A stretch of 46,451 nt of DNA from Comamonadaceae bacterium. GTDB lineage: Bacteria; Pseudomonadota; Gammaproteobacteria; Burkholderiales; Burkholderiaceae_C. Location: NCBI GenBank assembly GCA_008080595.1, contig VIKI01000013.1, positions 1 to 46,451 on the forward strand. The letters run 5' to 3'. Both the position numbers and the translations under genes were made by a program. Of the stretch, positions 8,268-17,501 are shown one piece after another; position 1 is the first letter of the stretch; the number at the start of each line of letters is the position of its first letter. The notes under the pieces were generated by a model. That model saw only the letters and a list, made by a program, of their open reading frames with translations. It did no database searches and was not told the DNA's origin.

Positions 8268-8888
8268 ATGCCACGTCGTACCAAAGAAGATGCCCAAGCC
8301 ACCCGCCACCAATTGCTGGAGGCGGCCCAGCGCGTGTTTGCTGACAAGGGGGTGTCGCGCACCTCGCTGCAAGACATTGCGCAAGCCGCAGGGGTCAGTC
8401 GGGGGGCGATTTACTGGCATTTCAAGAACAAGGCGGACTTGTTCAACGCCATGATGGAGTGTGCAATTTTGCCGATGGAGCAGGCCATGCAGCGAATCGG
8501 GCACGATGCCCGCCAGGATCCGCTGGTGGAGCTGGAACGCGCCATGTTGCAGACCATGCACAGCATTGCGACCGATGCCAGCACGCGCGCCATTTTCGAA
8601 ATTGCCACGCAGAAGGTGGAGTATGTGGACGAGTTGCTGGCGGTCAAGCAACGGCATGCGAAGTGCAGTGCAGATGGCACGCTTGAAATGCAACGCAGTC
8701 TGCAAGAGGCTGCAGCCCGGCGTTCGGTGAGGCTGCCCATTGCGGCTGACGTTGCGGCGCTAGGCTTGCACGCATTGATGGTGGGCCTGATTCACAGCTG
8801 GATGCTGGCACCCGAGTCGTTCGAGTTGGTGGCGGTATCCAAGTCGGGCATTCGAACTTATCTGGCCGGCCTAGGCTTGCAGGCCTGA
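8268..8888 (+). CDS. acrR: TetR/AcrR-family repressor of the efflux operon
   Basis: A 206-residue regulator with the N-terminal TetR helix-turn-helix ([18 protein letters not shown]..., then [19 protein letters not shown], about residues 10-55) and a divergent C-terminal ligand-binding domain as in AcrR/TtgR. The start [13 protein letters not shown] matches family N-termini (usually MARRTKEEA); an upstream GTG at 8229 would lie inside the operator and is not chosen. It is transcribed divergently from the efflux operon across a 121-base gap holding one clear palindromic operator. The likely role is to repress the pump, and probably itself, until a drug-like ligand binds. Confidence 0.93.
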   Translation: MPRRTKEDAQATRHQLLEAAQRVFADKGVSRTSLQDIAQAAGVSRGAIYWHFKNKADLFNAMMECAILPMEQAMQRIGHDARQDPLVELERAMLQTMHSIATDASTRAIFEIATQKVEYVDELLAVKQRHAKCSADGTLEMQRSLQEAAARRSVRLPIAADVAALGLHALMVGLIHSWMLAPESFELVAVSKSGIRTYLAGLGLQA

Positions 8889-8925
8889 GGCGCATCAAGC
8901 AATCCATCGCCTAAACTTGTCCGCT

Positions 8926-10005
8926 ATGGTCAAAAATTTATGTGTTTTGGGGATTGAGTCCTCGTGTGATGAAACCGGCGTGGCATTGGTACAGGTGGAA
9001 GGCCAGCGGGTGCCGAGGCTCTTGGCGCATGCGCTGTACAGCCAGATCGAGATGCACCAGGCTTATGGCGGCGTAGTCCCTGAGCTGGCCAGTCGCGACC
9101 ACATTCGCCGGGTGCTGCCGCTGACGCAAGATGTGCTGAAGGAGTCTGGTCGCAGCTTGCAAGAGGTGGATGTGGTGGCCTTTACCCGCGGCCCAGGCCT
9201 GGCCGGTGCTCTGTTGGTGGGGGCGGGTGTGGCCTGTGCCCTGGGCGCGGCTTTGGGCAAGCCGGTGCTGGGGGTGCATCACCTGGAAGGGCATTTGCTG
9301 TCACCGTTCCTGAGTGCTGACCCGCCCGAGTTTCCGTTTGTCGCCTTGCTGGTGTCGGGCGGGCACACGCAGCTGATGCGGGTCGACGGGGTGGGGCGCT
9401 ACCAGATTCTGGGCGAAACCATTGACGATGCCGCGGGTGAGGCGTTTGACAAGTCGGCCAAACTGCTCGGTCTGGGCTACCCGGGCGGGCCTGCGTTGTC
9501 GGCCTTGGCGCAGCAGGGTGATCCCACCGCCTTCAAACTGCCGCGCCCACTGCTGCACAGCGACAACCTGGACTTTTCATTTGCCGGACTGAAAACCGCT
9601 GTGATGGTGCAGGCCAGGAAATGTGCCGCGGCGCAGGGTTGTGCGGTGGAGGCCTTGCCGAGTGCCGTGCTGGCAGATTTGGCCGCCTCGACCCAGGCGG
9701 CGATTGTCGAGGTGCTGGTGAAAAAATCATTGGCCGCCTTGAAGCAAACCCAGCTCAAGCGCCTGGTGGTGGCTGGTGGTGTGGGGGCCAACCGCAGCCT
9801 GCGCACGCAGCTCAACTCAGAGTGTGCCAAGCGTGGTGTGCGGGTGCATTACCCTGAGCTGCACCTGTGCACTGACAACGGTGCCATGATCGCCATGGCG
9901 GCCGCCATGCGCTTGCAGTCTGGTCAGCAAACCGCCAGCGAGGTCTATGCGTTTGATGTCAAACCACGCTGGCCGCTGGATGCGATTCAGGCCGGTAGCA
10001 GATAG
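8926..10005 (+). CDS. tsaD: tRNA N6-adenosine threonylcarbamoyltransferase
   Basis: A 359-residue ASKHA-fold enzyme that transfers threonylcarbamoyl from threonylcarbamoyl-AMP to A37 of ANN-decoding tRNAs, working with TsaB and TsaE. Visible family marks are the N-terminal [15 protein letters not shown], the metal-binding histidines in [39 protein letters not shown] and the C-terminal [10 protein letters not shown]. The length is normal (about 340-360). The ATG at 8926 is chosen because family N-termini begin just before VLGIESS; a TTG three codons upstream is possible. It stands alone 37 bases after acrR; no tsaB or tsaE gene is in the window. Confidence 0.97.
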   Translation: MVKNLCVLGIESSCDETGVALVQVEGQRVPRLLAHALYSQIEMHQAYGGVVPELASRDHIRRVLPLTQDVLKESGRSLQEVDVVAFTRGPGLAGALLVGAGVACALGAALGKPVLGVHHLEGHLLSPFLSADPPEFPFVALLVSGGHTQLMRVDGVGRYQILGETIDDAAGEAFDKSAKLLGLGYPGGPALSALAQQGDPTAFKLPRPLLHSDNLDFSFAGLKTAVMVQARKCAAAQGCAVEALPSAVLADLAASTQAAIVEVLVKKSLAALKQTQLKRLVVAGGVGANRSLRTQLNSECAKRGVRVHYPELHLCTDNGAMIAMAAAMRLQSGQQTASEVYAFDVKPRWPLDAIQAGSR

Positions 10006-10172
10006 CTGATGTGTGCTGAGTGGGCCGTCAAGGGCCTGTTTATTTAGGTTTTTAATAAATAATTACAAATCCAGGTTGTCACTTGTCAACCTGTACACTG
10101 CGCGGCGCTCCATGCGAACCAGCCGTTTGCCGTCGACTTTCGAGCGGCATGGCTGACTTTAATGAGGTCGAT

Positions 10173-11462
10173 ATGTTCAAAAAAAATGTGTTCCGAGCCG
10201 TGTTGGGGCTGGTTTGTTGGGTGTGCGTTTCATTAGCAGCGCAGGCAGAGTCCGTCGGGGCTGCGGTCAAGATTGCGATGATTGAAGGCTTGAGTGGCCC
10301 GTTTGGCAACACTGGCGAAGCGGTGTTTCGGAATCTGTTGTGGGCGGTGGAGCGCGTCAATGCGCGGGGGGGCGTGACACTGGCGGCAGGCCCGGGCATG
10401 GAGGCAGGCAAACATCCCTTGCTTTTGGTGCGTTATGACAGCAAGGGGCAAACCGAAGAGGCGTTGTCGGTGTTGAAGTCTGCCATTGATGATGGGGCCC
10501 GGTTTGTCATGCAAGGCAACTCGTCAGCGGTGGCGGCGGCATTGATCGATGCCATCAACAAGCACAATGCCCGAGAGCCTGGCAAAAGTGTGCTGTTTTT
10601 GAATTACGCAGCGGTTGATCCGGCATTAACCAACGACAAATGCAGCTACTGGCATTTCCGGTTTGATGCTCATGCGGATATGCGGATGTCTGCACTGATG
10701 TCGGTGCTGAAAGACGATGCATCGCTTAAAAGCGTCTACCTGATCGGGCAAGATTACAGCTTTGGGCATGCAGTGGCACGCGAGGCCAAGCGCCAGTTGG
10801 CGGTGTTGCGGCCTGATATTGGGCTGGTGGGTGAAGAGTTGCATCCGATGGGGCGGGTTAAAGACTTCTTGCCCTATGCCAGCAAAATCAAGGCCAGTGG
10901 AGCCCAGGCGGTCATCACCGGCAACTTTGGCAATGATTTAACCTTGTTGATCAAGGCGGCCAAAGATGTGGGTTTTGAGGGCAAGTTTTACACTTTTTAC
11001 GGTAACGCATTGGGTGCCCCCGCAGCGATTGGAGAGGCTGGCGTAGGCAAAGTGGTGGCTGTGGCCGACTGGTTGCCGAATGTGCAAAATGCCCAAAGTG
11101 AAGCTTTTTATGCTTCTTTCCGTGAACGTTTTCCCAAACCCGCAGATGATTACGTGCATATGCGCATGCAACTGATGGTGCAAGCGCTGGCGCAAGCCAT
11201 CGATCAAGCGGGTGCTATTGATTCAAGAGCTGTTGCCGCACAATTGGAGAGGGCCAAGGTCACATTTGGTGCGCAAACTGGCAGTATGCGTGCACAGGAT
11301 CACCAGTTTCAGCAACCGCTTGTGGTCGGCGTGATGGACAAGCTTGGCTCGCCTGGAGTGAAGTTTGATGTGGAAGGGTCTGGCTATGGTTTTCGGGTGG
11401 TGAAGACTCTTGCCGCAGCGCAGGCTGAATTGCCCAGCACGTGTCAAATGCAGAAACCTTGA
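10173..11462 (+). CDS. Periplasmic substrate-binding protein, branched-chain amino acid type (orphan)
   Basis: A 429-residue type-1 periplasmic binding protein (Peripla_BP_6/LivJ-like). A Sec signal peptide (MFKKNVFRAVLGLVCW..., cleavage near AQA) is followed by the binding fold beginning VKIAMIEGLSGPFGNTGEAV. The start at 10173 is preceded by GAGG at a good distance; earlier in-frame codons would destroy the signal peptide. Such proteins feed Liv-type importers of branched-chain amino acids, amides or aromatic acids, but no permease or ATPase gene is adjacent, so it must use a transporter encoded elsewhere or act as a sensor component. The ligand is not predictable. It stands between tsaD and rpsO with gaps of 167 and 127 bases. 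Confidence 0.85.
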   Translation: MFKKNVFRAVLGLVCWVCVSLAAQAESVGAAVKIAMIEGLSGPFGNTGEAVFRNLLWAVERVNARGGVTLAAGPGMEAGKHPLLLVRYDSKGQTEEALSVLKSAIDDGARFVMQGNSSAVAAALIDAINKHNAREPGKSVLFLNYAAVDPALTNDKCSYWHFRFDAHADMRMSALMSVLKDDASLKSVYLIGQDYSFGHAVAREAKRQLAVLRPDIGLVGEELHPMGRVKDFLPYASKIKASGAQAVITGNFGNDLTLLIKAAKDVGFEGKFYTFYGNALGAPAAIGEAGVGKVVAVADWLPNVQNAQSEAFYASFRERFPKPADDYVHMRMQLMVQALAQAIDQAGAIDSRAVAAQLERAKVTFGAQTGSMRAQDHQFQQPLVVGVMDKLGSPGVKFDVEGSGYGFRVVKTLAAAQAELPSTCQMQKP

Positions 11463-11502
11463 TGCTTGGACGCCTGCCCAAAGTCAGCTGTGAAGGCTTG
11501 GC

Positions 11503-11563
11503 TATAATCAGCGGCTCTGCAAATTGCAGACCAGCACGTCAGGGGCAGTTCCAGCGCCTGACG
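11503..11563 (+). promoter_or_regulatory. rpsO -10 element and structured leader
   Basis: TATAAT at 11503-11508 is a perfect -10 hexamer; a -35 is not obvious. The following leader holds CGTCAGG (11537-11543) pairing perfectly with CCTGACG (11557-11563). S15 represses its own mRNA through a structured leader in several bacteria, so this stem is a candidate S15 site. That role is inference from family knowledge. Confidence 0.5.
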
Positions 11564-11589
11564 CAAGTTTATTTTCTACAGGAAAAATC

Positions 11590-11856
11590 ATGATTGCATC
11601 CAGTATCAAAGCAGCCGTTGTCAAAGACAACGCACGTTCCGCCGGTGACACCGGTAGCCCTGAAGTTCAAGTGGCCTTGTTGACCGCTCGCATCAATGAA
11701 TTGATGCCTCACTTCAAAACCCACGCCAAGGATCACCATGGTCGCCGTGGTCTGCTGCGCATGGTGAGCCGTCGCCGCAAATTGCTCGATTACCTCAAAG
11801 ACAAAGATGCAGACCGTTATGTTGCGCTGATTGCCAAACTGGGCCTGCGCAAGTAA
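11590..11856 (+). CDS. rpsO: 30S ribosomal protein S15
   Basis: An 88-residue basic protein with the S15 signature ([20 protein letters not shown], then [21 protein letters not shown]). S15 binds the central domain of 16S rRNA and starts platform assembly. Family length is 88-89, so the ATG at 11590, preceded by AGGA, is the start; the longer open frame is leader. It precedes pnp, the widely conserved order, with a strong terminator between them. Confidence 0.98.
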   Translation: MIASSIKAAVVKDNARSAGDTGSPEVQVALLTARINELMPHFKTHAKDHHGRRGLLRMVSRRRKLLDYLKDKDADRYVALIAKLGLRK

Positions 11857-11877
11857 TTGATTCACAAAGAATGATGA

Positions 11878-11912
11878 ACGCCTGAGTTAGGTCACTAGCT
11901 CAGGCGTTTTTT
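11878..11912 (+). terminator. Rho-independent terminator after rpsO
   Basis: ACGCCTGAG (11878-11886) pairs with CTCAGGCGT (11899-11907), the stem extending inward through TAG/CTA with one T-G wobble, and TTTTTT (11907-11912) follows. Read-through into pnp is possible, as in E. coli rpsO-pnp. Confidence 0.9.
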
Positions 11913-11947
11913 ACTTCGGAGACGGCAAAAACACAAGCGAAGCTGTG

Positions 11948-11993
11948 TCATTCCAAAGCTTTTGATCCCGGGCGGGGTGAGTCTTTGGAATGG
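11948..11993 (+). promoter_or_regulatory. Long hairpin in the pnp 5' leader
   Basis: CATTCCAAAG (11949-11958) and CTTTGGAATG (11983-11992) form a perfect 10-bp stem (plus a T-G pair at the base) around a 24-base GC-rich loop, about 75 bases before the pnp start. A smaller imperfect stem (ACACAAGC/GCTGTGT) lies just upstream. In E. coli a leader duplex of pnp is cut by RNase III as the basis of PNPase autocontrol; this is the likely counterpart, by inference. Confidence 0.6.
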
Positions 11994-12068
11994 CATCGTG
12001 TTCTGTGTTGCGGCTTCCGGGCTTCGGTGGGGTGGCCTGCATCCCCCAAATTCACAGGAGATAGCACA

Positions 12069-14183
12069 ATGACAATGTTCAACAAAGTAAGTAAAACTTT
12101 CCAATGGGGCCAACATACCGTCACCATGGAAACGGGTGAAATCGCCCGTCAATCCAGTGGCGCGGTCATGCTGGATATGGAAGGTACCGTGGTGCTGGCC
12201 ACGGTGGTGGCGAAAACCGAAGGCAAAGCCGGCCAGGATTTTTTCCCTTTGACGGTTGATTACCTCGAAAAATCGTATGCCGCAGGCAAGATTCCTGGCA
12301 GCTTTTTCAAGCGCGAAGGCCGTCCCAGTGAATATGAAACCCTGACCAGTCGTCTGATTGATCGTCCAATCCGTCCGCTGTTCCCCGAAGGTTTTTACAA
12401 CGAAGTGCATGTGGTGGTGCACACCTTGTCGCTCAACCCTGAAGTGGATGCCGATATTGCCGCCATGATCGCCGTGAGTGCCGCCCTGTCGGTCAGCGGT
12501 GTGCCGTTCAGTGGCCCGATTGGTGCAGCTCGTGTGGGTTACATCAATGGCGAATACGTGCTCAATCCGGGTCAAACCCAGCGCAAATCCAGCCAGATGG
12601 ATCTGGTGGTGGCTGGTACCGAAGCCGCCGTGCTGATGGTGGAGTCTGAAGCTGACCAATTGCCCGAAGATGTGATGTTGGGTGCGGTGGTGTTTGGTCA
12701 CCAGCAAGGTGCGATTGCCATCAATGCCATCCATGAACTGGTGCGTGATGCTGGTAAACCTGTCTGGGACTGGCAAGCGCCTGCACGTGATGAGGCTTTG
12801 ATCGCCCAAGTAGGTGTTTTGGCCAACGACAAGCTCGCAGCGGCTTACCAAATCCGCAACAAACAAGCCCGTACCCAGGCTTGCCGTGCGGCCTATGCCG
12901 ACGTGATGGCTGGTTTGAAAGAGCAAGGTGTGGTGTTTGATTCGGTCAAGGTGGAAAGCCTGCTGTTTGACATTGAAGCCCGCTTGGTGCGTGGTCAGAT
13001 TTTGGCCGGTGAGCCACGTATTGACGGCCGCGATACCCGTACCGTGCGTGCCATTGAAATCCGCAATGGTGTGCTGCCGCGCACCCATGGTTCTGCCTTG
13101 TTCACACGTGGTGAAACCCAAGCTCTGGTGATCACCACCTTGGGTACCGAGCGTGATGCGCAGCGTATTGATGCCCTGAGTGGTGACTATGAAGACCGCT
13201 TCATGCTGCACTACAACATGCCTCCTTTTGCCACCGGTGAAACCGGTCGTGTGGGTACGCCCAAGCGCCGCGAGATTGGCCACGGCCGTTTGGCCAAACG
13301 CGCGTTGGTCGCCGTGTTGCCGAACAAAGAGGATTTCCCCTACACCATGCGTGTGGTGTCTGAGGTGACTGAGTCCAACGGTTCTTCTTCCATGGCCTCG
13401 GTGTGTGGCGGTTGCCTGAGCTTGATGGACGCGGGTGTGCCTTTGAAAGCTCACGTGGCAGGTATTGCCATGGGGCTGATCAAGGAAGACAACCGTTTTG
13501 CCGTGTTGACCGATATTTTGGGTGATGAAGATCACCTCGGTGACATGGACTTCAAGGTGGCGGGGACCACCAATGGCATCACGGCCTTGCAGATGGACAT
13601 CAAAATCCAGGGCATCACCAAAGAAATCATGCAAGTCGCACTGGCACAAGCCAAAGAGGCTCGCATGCACATTCTGGGCAAGATGACCGAGGCCATGGCT
13701 GAGGCCAAGACTGAAGTGTCCAACTTTGCGCCACGCTTGTTCACCATGAAGATCAATCCCGAGAAGATTCGTGACGTGATTGGCAAGGGTGGTGCGGTGA
13801 TTCGTGCGTTGACCGAAGAAACCGGCACCCAAATCAATATTGACGAAGATGGCACGATCACCATTGCCTCTGCTGATCCAGCCAAGGCCGAAGAAGCCAA
13901 GCGCCGTATTGAAGCCATCACCGCTGAAGTTGAAATTGGCAAGGTGTACGAAGGCCCGATCACCAAAATCCTCGACTTTGGTGCCTTGATCAACTTGCTG
14001 CCCGGTAAAGATGGCTTGTTGCACATCAGCCAAATTGCCCATGAGCGTGTTGAAAAGGTCACGGACTACCTGAAAGAAGGTCAGATCGTGAAGGTCAAGG
14101 TCATGGAAACCGATGAAAAGGGGCGCATCAAGTTGTCCATGAAAGCCTTGCTTGAGCGCCCTGCTCAAGAAAACCGCAGTTGA
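12069..14183 (+). CDS. pnp: Polyribonucleotide nucleotidyltransferase (PNPase)
   Basis: A 704-residue 3'-to-5' phosphorolytic exoribonuclease, a trimeric degradosome-type enzyme. Domains in order: first RNase PH domain (about 1-215), helical linker, second RNase PH domain (about 305-545, with [20 protein letters not shown] and [20 protein letters not shown]), KH domain (about 555-615, [20 protein letters not shown]) and S1 domain (about 620-695, [19 protein letters not shown]). The ATG at 12069 has AGGAG upstream and matches family N-termini; the open frame upstream is leader. The length is normal. It follows rpsO behind a terminator and a long leader hairpin that may mediate autoregulation. 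Confidence 0.97.
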   Translation: MTMFNKVSKTFQWGQHTVTMETGEIARQSSGAVMLDMEGTVVLATVVAKTEGKAGQDFFPLTVDYLEKSYAAGKIPGSFFKREGRPSEYETLTSRLIDRPIRPLFPEGFYNEVHVVVHTLSLNPEVDADIAAMIAVSAALSVSGVPFSGPIGAARVGYINGEYVLNPGQTQRKSSQMDLVVAGTEAAVLMVESEADQLPEDVMLGAVVFGHQQGAIAINAIHELVRDAGKPVWDWQAPARDEALIAQVGVLANDKLAAAYQIRNKQARTQACRAAYADVMAGLKEQGVVFDSVKVESLLFDIEARLVRGQILAGEPRIDGRDTRTVRAIEIRNGVLPRTHGSALFTRGETQALVITTLGTERDAQRIDALSGDYEDRFMLHYNMPPFATGETGRVGTPKRREIGHGRLAKRALVAVLPNKEDFPYTMRVVSEVTESNGSSSMASVCGGCLSLMDAGVPLKAHVAGIAMGLIKEDNRFAVLTDILGDEDHLGDMDFKVAGTTNGITALQMDIKIQGITKEIMQVALAQAKEARMHILGKMTEAMAEAKTEVSNFAPRLFTMKINPEKIRDVIGKGGAVIRALTEETGTQINIDEDGTITIASADPAKAEEAKRRIEAITAEVEIGKVYEGPITKILDFGALINLLPGKDGLLHISQIAHERVEKVTDYLKEGQIVKVKVMETDEKGRIKLSMKALLERPAQENRS

Positions 14184-14201
14184 TCCATTGACAGTGAGGT
14201 T

Positions 14202-14261
14202 GCAATAAAATTGATAGCTGCTAGCGCTTGGTACATAAGCGCTAGAGGCTAAAAATGCTAT
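14202..14261. repeat. Dispersed palindromic repeat, copy B (leader of the quinone oxidoreductase gene)
   Basis: The best-preserved copy: TAGCGCTT, seven bases, AAGCGCTA form a perfect 8-bp palindrome, flanked by ATAGCTGC and AGAGGCTAAAAAT. It fills most of the pnp-to-oxidoreductase gap and ends on the ATG; its AGAGG (14243-14247) is the only Shine-Dalgarno-like sequence for that gene. Confidence 0.85.
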
Positions 14262-15255
14262 GAAGTTTGTTGAGATCACTCAGTTTGACGGCCCAGATGT
14301 TTTGCATCTGGCGGATCGCCCTGTGCCTGTGGCAGGTGCAGGCGAGGCGCTGATTCGCGTGAGTGCCAGTGGGGTCAATCGACCGGATGTATTGCAACGT
14401 AAAGGGAAATATCCGGCTCCGTCAGGGGCCTCGGATATCCTGGGTTTGGAAGTGGCTGGGGTCATCGAAAGTGGCGATGAGCAAGCACTGGCTCGGGCGG
14501 GTTTGCATCTGGGTGACCGGGTGTGTGCGTTGCTGGCAGGGGGGGGCTACGCCCAATGGTGTGTGGCCCCGATTGCACAATGTTTGCCTGTGCCTGAGGG
14601 TTTCTCGGATGTGCAAGCGGCAAGCTTGCCTGAGACTCTTTTTACCGTCTGGAGCAACCTGATGGATCGCGGTCACTTGGCTGCTGGTGAAACCGTGTTG
14701 ATTCAAGGCGGGTCCAGTGGCATTGGGGTGATGGCCATTCAGTTGGCCAAAGTCATGGGGGCTCGAGTGCTGGTTACTGCTGGCAGCGATGAAAAGTGTG
14801 CGGCATGTGTGGCGTTGGGTGCGGACGCGGCAATCAACTACAAAACCCACGATTTCCAGGCCGAGGTCGCCCGGCTGACCGATGGTCAGGGCGTGGATGT
14901 GATTCTGGACATGGTGGCTGGTAGCTATGTGGCCAAGGAAGTGCAGAGTTTGCGTGAAGATGGTCGTTTGGTCATCATTGCGGTGCAAGGTGGGGTTCAA
15001 AGTGAGTTGGATGCGGGATTGGTATTGCGCCGTCGTCTGACTGTGACAGGTTCGACTTTGCGCCCACGGCCTGTGGCATTCAAAGCTGCCATTGCGCAGG
15101 CGTGTTTCAGTTTGGTCTGGCCACATTTGGTCTCGGGCCAAATCAAATCCGTGATTCACAGCGTGTTCGTGGCAGCAGATGCAGCCAAGGCACATGCCTT
15201 GATGGAGTCCAACCAACATGTTGGAAAAATTGTTTTGACTTGGGGAAACACATGA
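14260..15255 (+). CDS. NAD(P)H:quinone oxidoreductase (zinc-free MDR, PIG3-like)
   Basis: A 331-residue medium-chain dehydrogenase/reductase. The N-terminal GroES-like domain includes [16 protein letters not shown]; the nucleotide-binding domain carries the glycine motif [20 protein letters not shown] (about residues 149-168) and later [13 protein letters not shown]. Structural-zinc cysteines are absent, as in quinone oxidoreductases. It reduces quinones with NADPH in the cytosol; the natural substrate is unclear. Its ATG sits at the end of repeat copy B. It overlaps tpiA by ATGA, so the two are probably co-translated, a gene order common in Burkholderiales. Confidence 0.9.
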   Translation: MKFVEITQFDGPDVLHLADRPVPVAGAGEALIRVSASGVNRPDVLQRKGKYPAPSGASDILGLEVAGVIESGDEQALARAGLHLGDRVCALLAGGGYAQWCVAPIAQCLPVPEGFSDVQAASLPETLFTVWSNLMDRGHLAAGETVLIQGGSSGIGVMAIQLAKVMGARVLVTAGSDEKCAACVALGADAAINYKTHDFQAEVARLTDGQGVDVILDMVAGSYVAKEVQSLREDGRLVIIAVQGGVQSELDAGLVLRRRLTVTGSTLRPRPVAFKAAIAQACFSLVWPHLVSGQIKSVIHSVFVAADAAKAHALMESNQHVGKIVLTWGNT

Positions 15256-15995
15256 AAAATAAGCTGATTGCTGGCAATTGGAAAATGAATGGCAGTTTGG
15301 CTGCCAATGAGCAGTTGTTGAAGGGCTTGTTGGCCGGTATTGGGCAACCGGCTTGTGCTGTAGCGGTGTGTGTGCCAGCGGTTTATCTGGCGCAATGCCA
15401 GGCTTTGTTGGCAGGGAGTGTCATAGAGTTGGGTGGACAAGATATTTCCAGCCATCCAAGTGGAGCCTATACCGGCGAGATTGCGCCTTCCATGCTCAAA
15501 GAATTTGGTCTTCGCTATGTCATTGTGGGGCACTCTGAGCGTCGTCAATACCACGGGGAAACGGATGAGGTGGTGGCCGCCAAGGCACAACAAGCCTTGG
15601 GTAGCGGCATCACCCCCATTGTGTGTGTGGGTGAGACCCTGGCGGAGCGTGAAGCCGGCAAAACAGAAGAGGTTGTGAAGCGTCAGTTGGCTGCCGTCAT
15701 CCATGCCAATGGTCATTGCATCAGTGAGGTGGTGGTGGCTTATGAACCTGTGTGGGCGATTGGTACGGGCTTGTCTGCCACTGCAGAGCAAGCACAGCAA
15801 GTCCATGCCGTTTTACGTGCCCAACTCAAGGCTGCCTCACCCAATGCAGATCGCATCAAACTGCTTTATGGTGGCAGCATGAATGCCGCGAATGCGGCCA
15901 GTTTGCTGGCGCAGCCAGATATCAATGGTGGTTTGATCGGCGGGGCCGCACTGAAACCACTTGATTTTTTAACAATTATTGCTGCTGCCGTTTGA
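15252..15995 (+). CDS. tpiA: Triose-phosphate isomerase
   Basis: A 247-residue TIM-barrel enzyme interconverting dihydroxyacetone phosphate and glyceraldehyde 3-phosphate. Active-site residues are visible: the N-terminal Asn/Lys in IAGNWKMNG, the His in [13 protein letters not shown] and the Glu in [14 protein letters not shown], followed by the phosphate-gripping loop and [12 protein letters not shown]. The start at 15252 (ATGA overlap with the upstream stop) gives the standard length; the frame is open further upstream but inside the preceding gene. secG follows 37 bases later. Confidence 0.98.
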   Translation: MKNKLIAGNWKMNGSLAANEQLLKGLLAGIGQPACAVAVCVPAVYLAQCQALLAGSVIELGGQDISSHPSGAYTGEIAPSMLKEFGLRYVIVGHSERRQYHGETDEVVAAKAQQALGSGITPIVCVGETLAEREAGKTEEVVKRQLAAVIHANGHCISEVVVAYEPVWAIGTGLSATAEQAQQVHAVLRAQLKAASPNADRIKLLYGGSMNAANAASLLAQPDINGGLIGGAALKPLDFLTIIAAAV

Positions 15996-16032
15996 ATACG
16001 TGCGTGATAAGCTATTTAATTAGGAGTAATTT

Positions 16033-16386
16033 ATGAATGTAGTGTTGACGATTTTGTTGGCTGTGCAGATGATTTCAGCTGTGGCCATGGTAGGTTTGAT
16101 TTTGGTTCAGCATGGCAAGGGTGCTGACATGGGAGCTGCATTTGGCAGTGGTGGTTCCGGGAGTTTGTTTGGGGCTAGCGGCAGTGCCAATTTCTTATCA
16201 CGCACCACTGCTGTTCTGGCATCGGTCTTTTTTGTCAGTACGCTGGCGCTGGCCTATTTTGGTACGCCGCGTACCGCCGCATCCACGGGTAGTGTGCTTG
16301 AAAATGCGGCATTAACAACGCCTGCGGCAGCGGTGTCTGCACCTGTCATTCCCGCGTCAGGTGCAGGGCAAATTCCGGTCAAATAA
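16033..16386 (+). CDS. secG: Protein-export membrane protein SecG
   Basis: A 117-residue inner-membrane subunit of the SecYEG translocon. Two hydrophobic helices (about 3-24 and 53-73) flank a glycine/serine-rich loop ([17 protein letters not shown], including the usual FLSRTTA), and an alanine-rich C-terminal tail follows. AGGAG lies well placed before the ATG. The order tpiA-secG-tRNA-Leu is conserved; in E. coli secG is also followed by a tRNA-Leu(GAG) gene. Confidence 0.95.
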   Translation: MNVVLTILLAVQMISAVAMVGLILVQHGKGADMGAAFGSGGSGSLFGASGSANFLSRTTAVLASVFFVSTLALAYFGTPRTAASTGSVLENAALTTPAAAVSAPVIPASGAGQIPVK

Positions 16387-16398
16387 TTGCATTCATGC

Positions 16399-16420
16399 CA
16401 TCTTCTCCACAGGGAAGATG
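16399..16420 (+). other. Inverted repeat after secG
   Basis: CATCTTC (16399-16405) and GAAGATG (16414-16420) form a 7-bp stem that can add two C-G pairs in the loop. No T-run follows on either strand, so it is not a clear terminator; it may protect the secG mRNA end or do nothing. Confidence 0.3.
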
Positions 16421-16501
16421 TGGATTTCAGGGTAAACTCTAATGCGTTCAGCAATGATGAAATTCACAACTTGAATTCCATCTGAGTTGGTCAAAATATC
16501 A

Positions 16502-16586
16502 GCCGTCGTGGTGAAATTGGTAGACACGCTATCTTGAGGTGGTAGTGGCGAAAGCTGTGCGAGTTCGAGTCTCGCCGACGGCACCA
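16502..16586 (+). tRNA. leuU: tRNA-Leu (anticodon GAG)
   Basis: An 85-base class-II tRNA with encoded CCA. The acceptor stem is GCCGTCG/CGACGGC; the D arm GTG...CAC contains TTGGTAGA; the anticodon stem CTATC/GGTAG has loop TTGAGGT with anticodon GAG at 16536-16538; the variable arm is TGGC-GAAA-GCTG; the T arm is GCGAG-TTCGAGT-CTCGC. It decodes CUC and CUU. No terminator separates it from nuoA, so it may be excised from a longer transcript. Confidence 0.97.
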
Positions 16587-16647
16587 AATTTAATAGGCTT
16601 GGCACATATCCTGTGTGCTGGCCAGTCAATTGAATCAAACTCAGACT

Positions 16648-17007
16648 ATGAATCTTGATCAATATTTGCCTGTCATCATTTTTCTCTTGATAGGTATTGC
16701 AGTAGGTGTTTTGCCCCAGGTGATTGGTTACGTTCTGGGCCCCAATCGCCCTGATGCTGCAAAAAATTCCCCTTACGAGTGCGGCTTTGAAGCGTTTGGT
16801 GATGCGCGAATGAAATTTGATGTTCGCTATTACCTGATTGCCATTCTTTTCATTTTGTTCGACCTGGAAACTGCGCTGTTGTTTCCGTGGGCCATGACTC
16901 TAAAAGAGTTGGGTTTGTTTGGCTTTTTTATTGGCTTAGAAATTGTGACCATTCTGACGATTGGTTTTGTGTACATGTGGATCAAAGGCGCCCTGGATTG
17001 GGAGTAA
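16648..17007 (+). CDS. nuoA: NADH-quinone oxidoreductase subunit A
   Basis: A 119-residue membrane subunit of complex I with three predicted helices. It contains the conserved loop [23 protein letters not shown] and the acidic helix start ILFDLETA. The subunit forms part of the quinone-site junction with NuoH and NuoJ. The start at 16648 matches family length; no good Shine-Dalgarno precedes it, and the longer open frame would start within the tRNA spacer. First gene of a 14-gene operon, 61 bases after tRNA-Leu. Confidence 0.96.
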   Translation: MNLDQYLPVIIFLLIGIAVGVLPQVIGYVLGPNRPDAAKNSPYECGFEAFGDARMKFDVRYYLIAILFILFDLETALLFPWAMTLKELGLFGFFIGLEIVTILTIGFVYMWIKGALDWE

Positions 17008-17011
17008 CACA

Positions 17012-17491
17012 ATGATTGAAGGTGTTTTCAAAGAAGGGTTTGTCACCACAAGTTATGACGCTGTGGTGAACTGGGCCAAGACAGGTTCAGTCTGGCCTAT
17101 GACATTTGGTTTGGCATGTTGCGCCGTAGAAATGATGCATGCTGCAGCCGCTCGCTATGACATCAGCCGGTTTGGCGCTGAGGTGTTTCGTCCGAGTCCG
17201 CGCCAGTCTGATCTGATCATTGTGGCAGGCACTTTGACTAACAAAATGGCTCCGGCATTTCGGAAGGTGTATGACCAGATGGCAGAGCCACGCTGGGTGA
17301 TCAGCATGGGCTCTTGTGCCAATGGGGGTGGTTATTACCACTACAGCTATTCGGTGGTCAGGGGGTGTGATCGGATCGTGCCTGTGGATGTGTATGTTCC
17401 GGGTTGCCCGCCTACGGCTGAAGCATTGATCTACGGAATTTTGCAATTGCAGCGAAAAATTCGTCGCACGCAAACGATCGCACGGACGTAA
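17012..17491 (+). CDS. nuoB: NADH-quinone oxidoreductase subunit B
   Basis: A 159-residue peripheral subunit carrying the terminal iron-sulfur cluster N2 next to the quinone. The cluster cysteines are seen in [11 protein letters not shown] (tandem pair), MGSCANGGG and [11 protein letters not shown]. The start [10 protein letters not shown] is four bases after the nuoA stop. The length is normal. It binds NuoD and NuoI in the connecting module. Confidence 0.97.
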   Translation: MIEGVFKEGFVTTSYDAVVNWAKTGSVWPMTFGLACCAVEMMHAAAARYDISRFGAEVFRPSPRQSDLIIVAGTLTNKMAPAFRKVYDQMAEPRWVISMGSCANGGGYYHYSYSVVRGCDRIVPVDVYVPGCPPTAEALIYGILQLQRKIRRTQTIART

Positions 17492-17501
17492 AGGCTTGAC
17501 G

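Noticed and set aside
10073-10092. AGGTTG-N8-CAACCT as an operator of the binding-protein gene
   Set aside because: Only 6 bp per arm, and no well-spaced promoter elements could be placed around it.
11895-14279. 794-codon frame antisense to pnp
   Set aside because: A shadow of the codon bias of pnp; its product is His/Gln/Gly/Thr-rich with no motif.
16471-16499. TTGAAT-N17-AAATAT as a promoter for tRNA-Leu
   Set aside because: The expected start, about seven bases after the -10, would fall inside the mature tRNA (begins 16502). It could at most serve nuo, so it is not listed as a feature.
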